A DNA stretch of 64,000 bases from Heterocephalus glaber (taxonomy: Eukaryota; Chordata; Mammalia; Rodentia; Bathyergidae), in NCBI RefSeq assembly GCF_000247695.1, contig NW_004624795.1, positions 5,009,546 through 5,073,545 on the forward strand, written 5' to 3'. Within the stretch, counting starts at the first letter, position 1. Every line of letters starts with the position of its first letter. Positions 31,721-43,020 of the stretch are shown here, piece after piece. The translations under genes and the position numbers were made by a program. The notes under the pieces are model-generated. The model saw only the letters and a list, made by a program, of their open reading frames with translations, made no database searches and was not told the DNA's origin.

Positions 31721-33314
31721 TTAAGAGATTACATTCCAGCTGAATAAAATGTGGACTTTTCATGCTGAGGGAGCGGTTTAGAAAAATATGCAAGGAGCCT
31801 GCCTAGTCCTCTATGTCCCAACCTATGTTGGCTCCTGGCTCAGCCTGACAGTTGTGGTGCCTGGTGCTCTAAGTCCCGGTCCTGCTGGCCCAGGGAAAAA
31901 GAATCTGGGAGGCCCAGGAAATAAAGTGCTTTTAGCGAACCGCAGCATCTGCCAGGGAGGTAGCCCCGTGGTGCCTGTTTCTGAGCCCTAGAAATATTAA
32001 ATAAACCGAAGGAGGATATATGGCTTTCCAGGGCCCTTTAAATCTCCACGTTCCCGAAGAACAAACCAGGAAGCAGATGGGGGATATCGATCCTTGCTTC
32101 CCGCTCCACGGCTCTGTAAGGGGCTGGGAAGGGTTGCAGGGGCCCAGGCGGGGGTGGGGGTGGGGGGGAGACTGCAGCAAAATGGGAGGTTGAAGTGGAA
32201 AATGGAGTTGTTGGCTAAGACAGGTGGGTCTGCATTTTGCATTAAGTTCTGGCCTGGCTTCAAATCTCAGAGCCAAGGATCTAAAGTCACACTTGTTGGG
32301 AAGCAAAACCCAGGCCCCAAGACCGCTGCGCGTCCCCTCCCCGGGTCCCGCGCCCACGCGGACTCTCCGTCCCTTTCGCATGCTCAGCATCCCCTGGGCT
32401 CTTTAGGAACAGAGGATCAAACGCGCGCACAGGGCTCCCGGCCTGAAGGAGCCGCGCGGCGGGGGCGGGGCGGCCGGCTGCTCGCGCGCGTCCCCGGCCC
32501 AAGCCGCTGTCATGGCCGCCGCCGCCGCGTCCTCCCTCGCCCGCCCGGCAGCCCAGCGCCATCTTGGCATCTTCCTCCTTCCCGCCTCCCTCCCGCGCTG
32601 CCTGACGCTTCCTGCTTCCCCGCGGCCCGGCGTCTCCCGAGGGTGCCCGGGCCTGGCTGGCTAGGATGCCTGAGCTCCCGACCCCGGGCATCCCGGGGTG
32701 ACCAAAGACCAGCGGTGTCCCCGCGCCGGAGTCCTTAGCGGGCCTCTTGTCCTGGCCACTTGGGTGCCACTTACAATTCTTGGGTACCTTGGAAACCCTA
32801 GATCCCTGTTCCAGTCCTGAGCCACCTGCATGGCCCATGCCCCAGGCCTTGCCTCTCTGGGGCCCTCTCCGGGCTCTGGGCCTTACAGGCGGAAATCTGG
32901 GGAGCCTAAGACCCCTCTTAATTCAGCCACGACTCCGAATCCTGTCCCCAGACCTCCTGTTCCTGCCCCAGCTTCTGTTCTGTTCCCCACACACCCTCTC
33001 TCTTCAGCCAGCTGCCTGTATTTCTAAGCAGAAGGCCCAGGAACATCAGCACAGGGTCAACAGTCATCCGTGTGGGGAACGCGCCCAGCATCTCCCCCCA
33101 CTCTTCCTGGAGCCCGGATGGAGACGTGGCCACCATGCGGGGCCCTTTTTGTGCCACCCGGACTCTGCCAATCCCCGGGCTTTGCCGCCGCTGCGCCTGG
33201 GCCGCTGAACCGGACCAACCGCAGCCGGGTCCTTCCTGCACCAGGGCCGTCAGGCCTGGAGGACAGGGAAGGGGCTAGGTCCAATACAAACACTCATTTT
33301 CGATTATAAAGACA

Positions 33315-33320
33315 TTTATT
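33315..33320 (-). other. HOXB2: HOXB2 poly(A) signal
   Basis: AATAAA on the minus strand, 363 bases past the HOXB2 stop, at the end of an AT-rich 3' untranslated stretch (33,315-33,680). Confidence 0.7.
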
Positions 33321-33682
33321 TAATCTATGAAAATAATGTACAATAAATACTTTCCCCTTTCCCTATTATTAAAGAATTTTAATAAATAATCTACAGTCTA
33401 AAACTTAAAAAAGGAGGAAAATAGGTTCCTCTAGTTCTTTTTAAGAAAGCCCCCCCCCCCCGCAGAGTTTAATTATTCCTGAGATTTCGTTGGAAGAAGT
33501 CTACCAAACGGAATTTTTCGGCGTGATTAAAAATAAAGAAGAAAGGGAGTGGATGCAACGCTAATTCATTAATACCTGGATTTTTAGTAAAAACATAAGT
33601 AAATGCGACTGGGGGTGGGGGAGGCTCCATTCTTCCAGCAGCCGGCACGGAGTGCAGGGCGGGAAAGGCAGTGAGGAGCGGG

Positions 33683-35489
33683 TCAGGGGAACTGCACGTC
33701 AATGGAGCACAGCGAGCTAGTGAAGAAGTCCAGCTCCTCCTCGGAGAAGGGGACCGGGCTGTCGAGCGAGCCCTGCAGGGTGGGAGAAAGCTGGAGACAG
33801 GAGTCTGCGGCGAGGAAGTTGAGGGCGGGCAGGAAAGGCGAGTCCTGGCGCTCCGGGGAGGCGGCTTCCGGCAGGGGCTCGGGCTCCAGCGCGCTGGCTC
33901 TGCGCAGCGCGCACCCGGGGCTCGGCGCTCTCGCAGCCTCCGCAGAAGCGGCCAGGGGTCCGGGGCCCGGCACCTCCGGGAGTCCCGGCGCGATCTGGGC
34001 TAAGCCCAAGCAGGCGTCCCAAGCCACCCGGGAGGCGGAGGGGCTGCCTGGGCTGGATGCAGGGTTCTCCGCGGGGTCGCCGGCGTCCTCCAGCGCTCCC
34101 AAGCAGGCGGGCTCCCCGTCGGGTGGCTCCCGGTGCTGCGTCTGCCGCTTGTGCTTCATGCGCCGGTTCTGGAACCAGACTTTGACCTGCCTTTCGGTGA
34201 GGTCCAGCAGGGCTGCGATCTCGACTCGGCGCGGCCGGCACAGATACTTGTTAAAGTGGAACTCCTTCTCCAGCTCCAGCAGCTGCGTGTTGGTGTACGC
34301 CGTGCGCAACCTGCGCGCCCCGCCGCCGCCGCCGCCGCCGCCGGCCTCCGGCAGTCCCGGGCCATCTGCAGGGAAAGCAGACCCGGCGTCAGTCACACGG
34401 GCTGTGCCCCCAGCCCCGCGATCGAGACCACCCCATCAGCAGTCGCCCCTTCTCACCTTCCACCCCCATCCAAGTGGCTCGCTTCTCGCTGCTTTCCTCC
34501 CCCTCTTTCGCTGGCAGACCCGGGACCCGGTAAGGGCAAACCATTCAGAGCCGCCCACGGGCCACGTAGGGGGCGAGGAGCGGCTGCCCCTCACTCCCAG
34601 CACCTCAGAGACGCCCTCCCGAGACCTCCCAGTGGACCCCTCAATTCGGAAATTTCCCACTCACCCCGGGGAGTGGGTTCATCGGGATAGTTCTTCACCC
34701 CTTTTCCTTGCTAGCTCTCAAATGCCCCTTTTCTTCTAGAGGTTGGAACATGAGGAGGATTGCATTCCCCGCCCCCCACCCCGCACCCCAGATTCAATCC
34801 CAGCAACAGGACTCATTCTCCCACACAGAGGCTGGTTGGAAACCTCAATGGAATCCTTCTCGGCTACCATAGAAAAGGCTCTTTTCCAACCAGCTTGCAA
34901 AATCCGCTGTATGGAGGGAGGGAAAATGCCAGCGGCGGCCAGGCCTAAACCCCAGCAGGACATTCTGCTTCCTCATCACGGGGACCCACCGCCGAGGGAT
35001 CCCCAACATACTGGCCACCTCTTCTGCGCCCCACCGCTCTCTCCCCCTCCCCAGCCGCCCCTCGCCCCACCCCCACCGCGCTCACCGACCTGCGGGCGAG
35101 CCGACCCCGGAGCCCGGGACGGGAGCGGCCGGGGCCGGAGACGAGGCGAAGTGACTGGGTTTCTTGGCAGATTTCTTCTCTTTCATCCAGGGGAACTCGG
35201 GGGCCAGGGGGCCGGCGGGGACAGGCGGTGCCGGCGGGGGCGGCGGTGGTGGCGGTCGAGCAGGCCCATCTTCGGCTAGCTTTTGGCTCCCGGGTCTCTG
35301 AAGGGTGGAGGCGCCGGGCTGGAGGCTGGGGAAGGTTTGCTCGCAAGGAGGAGGAGGAGGAATTAATGTCGGCTCCTTGATTGATGAAGTTTGAAATGTC
35401 TCCAAGACAGCGGGGAAGGAAGTCAGACACTCGGCGAGCGATGGCTGGCTGTTTATAAAACCGATCTCTCTCTCAAATTCAAAATTCAT
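33683..35489 (-). CDS. HOXB2: Homeobox protein Hox-B2 (two coding exons)
   Basis: Nuclear homeodomain transcription factor of paralogue group 2 (proboscipedia type), active in hindbrain rhombomeres 3-5 and neural crest. Exon 1 is 35489-35090 and exon 2 is 34365-33683, with a 724-base intron. The donor GCAG/GTCGGT and acceptor CCCTGCAG join in phase 1, restoring SPA-D-G. The product is 360 aa; human HOXB2 is about 356 from memory. The start [20 protein letters not shown] is the family N-terminus; an in-frame ATG 64 codons upstream reads into promoter sequence and is rejected. Residues 44-48 and about 79-90 are poly-Pro tracts. The hexapeptide EFPWMKEKK covers 98-106, Gly8 covers 142-149, and the homeodomain about 150-209 with [13 protein letters not shown]. 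The C-terminal acidic motif [11 protein letters not shown] is kept. The middle of the C-terminal region diverges most from human. Likely regulated by HOXB1-PBX-PREP/MEIS (36,922-36,945) and Krox20. Confidence 0.97.
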
Positions 35490-35619
35490 GGCTTTCAATG
35501 GTGGGGGAGGGGGCTGCTGGGGGGGCGTCAGGAGGGAGGATCTCGGAAGGGACCCCCTCTCCTGCCCGCCCCCCAGGTTTCTGCAATGGAGCGATTTTGA
35601 GAGGAGGAGATTTCCCTCT

Positions 35620-35770
35620 CGCTCTTTTTTTTTTTTTTTAAATTTTGGGCCTTTATAATTGTATATAGCTGATAAATACAAGCGTATGGGGACTCTCTCT
35701 ATTAAACCCAGGACTCCGGCGAAATTGCAGGGAATTTGTGGTCACGGGACCGGTCTCGGCCAATCACTTG
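35620..35770 (-). promoter_or_regulatory. HOXB2: HOXB2 core promoter (TATA and CCAAT)
   Basis: On the minus strand a TATAAA lies at 35657-35652, about 165 bases upstream of the start codon, and an inverted CCAAT box (plus-strand GGCCAATCAC) at 35760-35764, about 105 bases further upstream. This spacing is typical of a TATA/CCAAT promoter. The start site would fall near 35,625, giving a 5' leader of about 135 bases. No transcript evidence is available. Confidence 0.55.
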
Positions 35771-36921
35771 TCTGGGCCTGGTGGAAAACAGAGAGCATTA
35801 TTTGCTTTAATTGATGCAAAAACTCCAGAGGACCACGACCTGGACAGGAGTAGCCCCTGGGCCTACACCAGGTCTGCACATCCTCCCTGGGATAACCCCT
35901 TTTCTGCAGGAAAGCTAGAGAAACCTCTTCCTCCTTCTGTCCCCAGGATGGGAGGTTGTGGAACCCTGGCCGACAACTGAATCCCTGGAAGAAACAGCCC
36001 TCTTTCCCAAAGACTAAAATAGAGTAAATGAATGCTTTCTTCACATGGCCAGCAACATCCTCTCTCCCTCTCCCCTATTCCCCAGAAGAAAGATGAGTAT
36101 CTCAATGTGGGGGGAAGAGGGAGGCAGAGGCTCCCACCCTCTGGGGAAGGCCTATGTTGAGATACAGACAAGCCAGACATGGGATTTACAGTCAGCGGCA
36201 CCTCCACCCAACCTGGCCCCTAGAAGCATCAGTTAAATCTTGGCAGAAATGGACAGGCACTCCCAGGCCGCTTCGGAGGAGGGAGCTAGATGGATGGTGA
36301 GTGGCACTTTAGGGCCACTGGCCTGCATGGCCTGTGGCCTAGGGTCCCTTCTCTGCCAGTGTTGCCAACACAGCCCCAAGGAGCTGTCCACCTGCCATCT
36401 CTGGGACACCCGGAAACCTACAACAGGAGGGTCTGAGATGTAGAAGCGCCCACGCCTGCCTCAAGGCCTATCTGTACACCTCTGTCTCCACACAAGAACC
36501 AAGGCAGCCATCTGTTCACCTCTCAAGCTCAGGTCAATATGTGGGGTGGGGGTTCCCTCAGACAAAGAAACATTCTCTGTTTTTGTTATTGTGCTTCTTC
36601 TAAAATAAAATAAAAAATTAAAAAATATATATTTATCCTTGGCAAGAAAGAATTCCCTGAGAGTGGAGGGAGTGGAAATAATAACTAATAAGACAGTATT
36701 CCATTTTCTGGCCTCTGGGAGAAAATGTTTATTTATTTTATTTTGAGGGGGCCGAGGGAATCTGAACTTTTAGAGAGTGCTGTGATTTACTAGAGGGAGG
36801 AGGCAAAGACTCAGAGCCACAAGCAATTGGTGGGAAACTAGGCCTCAAAGCAGAAAATGAAAAGTCTATCTGGGGGAAGATTTTTAAATAAGTGGGTCAG
36901 AGGGACTGAGCAGAGATGAGA

Positions 36922-36945
36922 CGATCAATCTTAGCCCCCTGACAG
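36922..36945 (-). promoter_or_regulatory. HOXB2: HOXB2 rhombomere-4 enhancer core (PREP/MEIS + PBX-HOX)
   Basis: The minus strand reads CTGTCA (36945-36940) then, after eight bases, AGATTGATCG (36931-36922). This PM-PH pair is the known HOXB1-PBX-PREP/MEIS target that drives Hoxb2 in r4. It lies 1.4 kb upstream of the HOXB2 start codon, as expected. Confidence 0.88.
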
Positions 36946-37271
36946 CTCCCTCCGATTGCATCAAAGAATTTGGCTCTTTGGGAAAGCAGAAGGAACAGCC
37001 GAAATTCCACATCCCTTAAAAAGGCCTGAGGGAGGGGGTGGCAAAAAGAGAAAGGTGATTCTGGGAGAGCCAGGAAACAGATGGGAAATGGGGACAGAGG
37101 GAAGGCGCTGAGCTGGGTGGAAAGTTTGCCCGAGAACTCCCACGGCTCGGGCCTCCCCTCCCCCTCCTGGCTCTCGGTCGCCCGCCCTGCCGGGCGGAGA
37201 AGGCTGCTTAGCAGGGAAATGGCATCTCGGCCTGGAGCTGGAACTAGAAACTTTCTGTCAGTGTAACATCC

Positions 37272-37280
37272 GCGTGGGTG
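37272..37280 (+). promoter_or_regulatory. HOXB2: Candidate Krox20 (EGR2) site of the HOXB2 r3/r5 enhancer
   Basis: GCGTGGGTG differs at one base from the EGR consensus GCGTGGGCG, and lies 1.78 kb upstream of HOXB2. The mouse r3/r5 Krox20 enhancer is in a similar position. G-rich sequences at 37,321-37,375 could be weaker sites. Confidence 0.5.
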
Positions 37281-38188
37281 GTGGTGAGTATTTAAAAAGG
37301 AGGGCGGAGAGGGCTAGGAGGAGGGTGGGGGTGGAGGAGAGCAGGCCGGAGAAAAGGGAGCTGGGGGTGGGGACTGCAGGCTGTGGGGGACTCGATCGCC
37401 AGAGCTGCACCGAGCTGGGCCAGTAGAAAACCATTTTTGTCACTTGGAGGTGTGGATGGAGGTGGGCAGGGAAGGATCCAAAGGGTAGCTGTCTGTAAAC
37501 CGCAGGGAGGCCTGAGAGAGTTTTCTCCCCAGCTGGCCTCGTGGTCACCCCTGCAAGTTTTCTAACGACCACTGCAGTTGGCTGCAAGCAGGTACCTTGG
37601 GCCCACAAGGACCTGAGCACGAAATACAGCTCTCTTGCCCTCGCTGACAGATTTTATGGCCAGATTAGGGGAGAGCTGAAAACTTGGGTGTTAAAAGGGG
37701 CCGGGAGAGGCCCCCTTCCCAAAGTCACCCCTCCCTCCCCGCTGCTCCCCTGTTGTGCTGGGACTTACGGAGCACAGAGATTTTACCCACATCTTGGGCT
37801 GCTTTAGCTGAGCCCCTCGCAGAGAGAAGGGTAGGGAACATCAGGCCAGGTTGGTCTGATTTTTGTTTGCAACCCCAGCTTCAAGCCAAAGCTCTGCTTT
37901 TCCTGTTCTAGCAAAATCCTCTCTTGGCCTGCCACTCTCTCACCAGTTGGATAAATCAGCAATCCATCCCACCTCCAGAGCCAAACACGGGTCTTCATCT
38001 AGTTACATTATTCACAAAATGTTATTCAGAGAAGAGAAGAGAGAGAGAGAAAAAAAAATAAAGACAGACCCTTGAGCGTTATTTGATCCCAATCAAACTT
38101 TGCATGCTCTTCTGCCTTTAAATTATAGCCTGACCCAATGCTAAATTGCTTGCTGCTTGGGTGAGCCGAGTCCAGTTAAAATCCAACT

Positions 38189-38229
<41 letters not shown>
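38189..38229 (+). repeat. (TG)n microsatellite
   Basis: About 20 TG units inside otherwise unique, conserved-looking sequence. Confidence 0.95.
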
Positions 38230-38231
<2 letters not shown>

Positions 38232-39393
38232 AATTCAGGTTGCTTTTTTATTGTTATTTATTGTTGCATAAAGGCTGTAATTACTAACCTTGGATTGCCA
38301 GGATGCAACATAAAAATGAAAATCAGCTTTCGCTTTAAGACTGAGGGCCTGGAATGATACTCACCTCCCCACCCCCACCACCAAATATATGCTCCTAATT
38401 AAGCAGTGCGGCACATCGCTTACAATTAGAATTATGCAACTCTTCAGCAAGCAGCCATCGCTTCTCTTTCAACGAATTAGCTCCATATTTCAGCCACCCT
38501 GTCTCCGCGCTCTTATCGGCTCCAGAGACACGGCGGTGACATTTCATCTTTGACAGAAACTCTCTGTCCTCGCTACAATGCGATAAAACTTTCATGGAAC
38601 CACGACTAAGAAATGAAGTTTTCCCAAGGATCATGGAAACGGAGCCGCACATTAGCCTGGGGACCATTTTATTTACACTTGGAACCAACGCGTTCTCCCA
38701 CACTCTTTCCCCCTTTCCCTGGCTGGGGAAATCAAAATTCCCTCCTCTCCCTCTGCCCCAAGTTTTATTTAGTGATTTAATTTCACTTTACTTTCAAGGT
38801 TTGACCCCAGAAGCCTAGACATCAGATTTTTTCTCTTTTTTTTAGATTAATCATTTTCCTTTGTTTTCATTTTAGACCCAATGGTGGTTGGGTTTCAGGT
38901 CACGTGACGACTTCTTTGTAGCTCCGGAAGAGGATTGCGGAGTTTAGGTTGGTTAGAAGAAACAGTAATCAGCCAGATTTTTGTTTTGTTTTGCTTTGCT
39001 TTTTTAGGGGGGGAGGGGGAAGGTGGCACAACAGAGGTTGTAGCCAAAGAAGGAACCAGATAAAAGGTCAAGCAATGAGAAAATCCGAACAGCAGAAGGC
39101 TAAATAGAAAGACCCAGGGTACCCAGGAATCCCCTTCCCACCCCCAACTTGTTTCTTAAATCTTAGCTAAGGGAGTTGACACAAGGTTTCAGGCTCCTAT
39201 GTGTGATTACAAAAAAAATCCCTGTATTTCAACCCAAAAAACATCAAAGCGGAGATGGGGACCTGAGCAGTGGACAAGAGGGCCAGGGAGGGTCTTCAAT
39301 ATTTTCCTTCCCTTGGGGGAAATTTGGTGTCAGGAGCCTTGCTCTACTATCTAAATTGGACCACTAGGACAAGATAAAATTGATAACAGAAAG

Positions 39394-39399
39394 TTTATT
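39394..39399 (-). other. HOXB3: HOXB3 poly(A) signal
   Basis: AATAAA on the minus strand about 1.4 kb past the HOXB3 stop. A second AATAAA lies at 39594-39599 and could give a shorter message. The 3' untranslated region between is AT-rich and repeat-free. Confidence 0.6.
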
Positions 39400-40797
39400 C
39401 AAGAATTGCTTGACAGACAACCCTTTTAAGGAAGGAAAAAAATAACTACAGAAGAACAAAGAAAGTTCCAAGAGAGAATTAACTAACTCTACAAATTCAG
39501 GACTATACAGTGACCATTAGGAGCTGAGTTTCATGCCATTTAGAACTAATTACAATTGCTCATAAGTACGAGGTTAACATAAATCTATAGCTCTTTATTC
39601 TAGAGTACGATAAAAACTAAAATAGCTGGTTTTACATGACAGGAAACACAACGCCCTTTATAACAAATACTAAAAAAGTACAATTTTTTCCTTTTCCTCA
39701 TATAAATACATAATGTAGGGGGGATAAATAATACAAAAAAGAAAATATTTTAACAGGCTATAACCAATAAATATATATGAAAATGTTCACTAGAACACAC
39801 GCTTTTTGAGCAATGCTGGGCTTCTACAGGCCCAGGCATCTCTCACAGTTGTTTTTATATCCATTAAAATGTAAACTCTAAGTGCAACAAAAGTGTCCCA
39901 TCAGCAGGCTGAGCAAGCCACATAGGTAGGCCTGGCTGCAGACCCTGTCGGGGACAAACAGTTTGTTCAAATATACCCTGTTTTCACGTTAAGTCAAGAG
40001 AGCAACAGAAGAAAAGAAAAGTGGAAAAATTTCACGTGGCTGATTGCTTTCTGCAGAGAGAGGGGGATGGACCAGGAGCTGAGATGAGGGGCGGCAGAAC
40101 AGGCAAAACTTCAGTCCTTGCCTGCCTGGGCCTCCTAACTTTCCCTTCAAAGAAAAATATATATATATTTATACTATAGGCAGCTCTGACTTTCAGGATC
40201 TGTCACCATCCCTGAGCCCTCTGAAAACTGTCACTGATGGGGGTGAGGTGTAGATGTGAATGTCCCAGAGCAGAAAACCCTGGGGCTGGCAATGGAGGCC
40301 TCGGCTGAGAAACCTCAGCCAGAGCCAACAGCGAGGCTTCAGGGAAGTGGGAGGGGGACGTGCTTTGTGCCCTTGGGTTTCAATGTGTTTTCTTATTTTC
40401 TTAAGGAGAATGAGTGGGGGAAATATCAAGAGTTGGGGGCTAACCCAGAGATGTAAGGTAAGTTGGTCGGTTGGTGAAGGCCTGGCCATCTCTTTTGTTT
40501 GTTTTTTGACTGTGCTTCTCTGCCTTGCCTTCCTACATCGATCTCGTGAACCCCACTCCCTCTCCAGCGTGGAATTCCAGCTCCGCAGCCCTGGAGCACG
40601 GGGGTCGGATCCAATCTGCTGTGAATTCCTTCCCGATGGGTTGGCCCGCAGATGGAACCAAGGGGTGGAGGACTGAAAGCAAGCCCTCGGGCCAGGGAGG
40701 AGGGAGGGAGCCCCAGGCCCGGGAGGCCTGGCGACCACCTCCCTGCGCACCTGGCAGAGCTCCACAGCCCTCCCTCGTCCTTGACCTCCCCCTCCCA

Positions 40798-41566
40798 TCA
40801 CAGGTGTGTTAGTTTGGGCGCTTCTTGGATTCTACCCTGAGGAGGAGGCGCGTGGTGAGAGGAGAGGTCTGTGTAGGTGGGGTGCGGGTCGCAGGGTCCG
40901 TGGTGCTGGCTGGGGGCCATAGGGGGCGCCCCGTTGTAGTCCAGGTTGCCCGAGGGGTGGTGGGAGAGGTGGTTGAGGCCGTAGAGGGAGGGCCCGGCAG
41001 GGGGCGGCAGCGGATCCGCGTAGCCGCCCCCGCCCACGTACACCGGGCTGCCCTGCAGGGCGGGCGTCGCGTAGGCGCCCCCGTTGGCTTGCAGCACGTG
41101 GGGCTCGTACTCGGGCGCCGGGGTCGGGGCGTACTTCTGCGGGGCGCCGCAGCCCTTGAGCGGGGGCTGGTAGCTGGGGGGCAGCGCGTAGGCATTCTGG
41201 TGGGCTTTGCCGAAGGCGGGCGGGGACGGGCTCTCGTAGCTGGGGGTCATGGAGTGTAAGGCGTTCATGAAGCCGGCCGTGGACTGCATGGGCTGCGGGG
41301 GGCTGCCGGCGGGAGACGGACCCCCGGACGACGAGGCCAGCCCCTTGGCCTTCTGGTCCTTCTTGTACTTCATGCGCCGGTTCTGGAACCAGATCTTGAT
41401 CTGGCGCTCGCTGAGGTTCAGCAAGTTGGCCATCTCCACGCGGCGCGGCCGGCACAGGTAGCGGTTGAAGTGGAACTCCTTCTCCAGCTCCACCAGCTGC
41501 GCGCTCGTGTACGCCGTGCGCGCGCGCTTGGACGCCGCTGACCCCGGGGGGCTCCGGTCCCCGCCC

Positions 41567-41603
<37 letters not shown>

Positions 41604-41945
41604 TGCCACCTCCGCCTCCTGCGCCGCTGCCGCCGCCGCAGCCCTCTGCTGGATCCGAGGGGGGAGGGGTGGGAAGGGGAGAAAATGAAATAAAAGATAA
41701 TTACTGAACACGCCGAAATTGAATGCATCGTTTCTTAATAAATCCAGGCCTGGACTCAGAGCCCCCGTCGCCCTCCCCTGCACGTCCCCGCCTCCTCCTA
41801 CCCCTCCCCACCGCCCGTCGCATTAGCGGACACTCTATAATAGTGGCATTTATTAAGAGACCTGTTCTCCTCTCACTGCCCCAGCTTATGAAAATTTGAT
41901 CATGTCACGCAGACAGAGCTGCATGGCCATTTATTTAGGACTGGA

Positions 41946-41982
<37 letters not shown>

Positions 41983-42941
41983 CGCTCTTTCTCCTCCTTC
42001 CCAATTCCAGGTCTGGGAAAGACATCCTTATCCCCATCCTACAGGGACGGGATGGGTGACCAAGAACCCTGGAGGGAGGCTGGACAGACAGTCGCGGGCA
42101 GGGCCTGGAAGTGTGGGGCGGAGAGACTGACTGTTGTGCCTGCAGGCCGGGACCCCGGGCCACCAGAGCGACGGTGATTAATACACACAATAATCATACT
42201 TAATAATCATCGTTGACGACTCCTGGCAGCGCCTCTTGGCTGGGCGGCCTGGGGAGGGGCTCTGCGGCACAGGCCCCAGCTCCTGGACTTCTCAGAAGCC
42301 CAGGTGGCCGCAGGGACGGGGTGTTGGCGGGATCAGGGGTCATCAGGTGGTGAGGGGGAAAACGACCGGGCTTGGCCGCCACTTAAGATTGTTCCCGGCC
42401 GCCTGGAGGGCGCCGCGGGGCTGGGCGCTACAATAACAGTGACATTCCTAGCCCGGGACAAAAGCTGCTGACGGGAAGGCAGGGAGCTGGTACCTGTGCC
42501 GGGGGAGCTGCTTTTCAGCTTGGCCGTCTGCCTCGACTCCTTCATCCAGGGGAATATTTGTTTGGTGAGGGTGGCGTTGGAGCCAGGCCCGCACTTGGGG
42601 GCCGCGCTTTTGCCAGGCGCTCCCCCGTTACTGCTGTTGCTAGTGGTACTGGTGGGTGCTGCGCTGGGCGGGGGTGAGCCCGGCGGGGCGGGCAGGGGCT
42701 CGGGGGCCAGGCCGGGCCTCATGCAGCTGCCGTTGAGCTCCTTGCTCTTGGCATGGGGGGCGGCGTTGCCCAGGGACTGAAGCGAGCACGCTGAGCGCTG
42801 GTAGTCACCCTCCAGGTGCGTGGCGGCCTGAAAGGGGGGCTGGGGGGGGCCGTCGTAGCCGAAGCCATTGCTGCCAGGGTACGAGGAGTAGCCTCCGAAG
42901 AGGGCGGCCGCCGCGTTGTCGTAGTAGGTGGCTTTCTGCAT
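40798..42941 (-). CDS. HOXB3: Homeobox protein Hox-B3 (two coding exons)
   Basis: Nuclear homeodomain transcription factor of paralogue group 3, acting in hindbrain (strong in r5), branchial arches and haematopoietic progenitors. Exon 1 is 42941-42494 and exon 2 is 41648-40798, with an 845-base intron. The donor ACAG/GTACCA and acceptor GATCCAG join in phase 1 as GT-AEGCG. The product is 432 aa; human HOXB3 is about 431 from memory. The start [20 protein letters not shown] is the family signature. The hexapeptide [10 protein letters not shown] lies at 128-137. Two Gly tracts, 160-164 and 166-179 (14 Gly), precede the homeodomain at about 189-248 ([13 protein letters not shown]). The C-terminal domain, rich in Tyr, Pro and His, ends in APKLTHL as in orthologues. 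The acceptor is a CAGCAG tandem, so a form lacking Ala150 is possible. The ATG exon probably begins at a splice acceptor near 43,090, so transcription starts further upstream. Confidence 0.97.
41644..41650 (-). other. HOXB3: NAGNAG tandem splice acceptor of HOXB3 exon 2
   Basis: The minus strand reads GGATCCAGCAG/AGGGCTGC. Use of the first AG starts the exon at 41648 and matches the orthologous protein (TAEGCG). Use of the second starts it at 41645 and removes one alanine without shifting the frame. Confidence 0.75.
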
Positions 42942-43020
42942 CGCTGGGCGAGGCCCGGGCCGTGGGTGGCAACTTGCAAGGGCCTGATACCCTCACGACC
43001 GGACATTGGCACCCCTGGGG

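Larger units (their letters stand above)
24540..33294. other. HOXB1-HOXB2 intergenic interval
   Basis: No gene is supported. SINEs occur only between about 26,400 and 30,360. The rest is unique sequence, an MER5-like remnant, and a decayed ~75-bp tandem repeat at 31.4-31.7 kb. A GC- and CpG-rich patch lies near 32.3-32.7 kb without a recognisable exon. Confidence 0.75.
35771..39393. other. HOXB2-HOXB3 intergenic interval
   Basis: No coding gene and no SINE. It contains the HOXB2 hindbrain enhancers, a (TG)n run, a TAAT-rich block at 38.24-38.66 kb and a CCAAT/E-box/ETS cluster at 38.88-38.93 kb. Human has an antisense RNA in this interval (HOXB-AS1), but no exon of it can be recognised here. 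Confidence 0.75.

Noticed and set aside
33702..34739. 345-codon plus-strand open frame over HOXB2 exon 2
   Set aside because: Antisense shadow of the HOXB2 homeobox exon, with the same cause. The sense strand explains the sequence fully.
38355..38370. Minus-strand GAG/GTGAGTAT donor between HOXB2 and HOXB3
   Set aside because: It follows a G-rich low-complexity run with no promoter signature or plausible partner acceptor nearby, so it is probably a chance match.
35771..43000. Exons of HOXB-AS1 or HOXB-AS2 antisense RNAs
   Set aside because: Known in human, but no exon could be identified from sequence alone; plus-strand splice-like sites are not distinctive.
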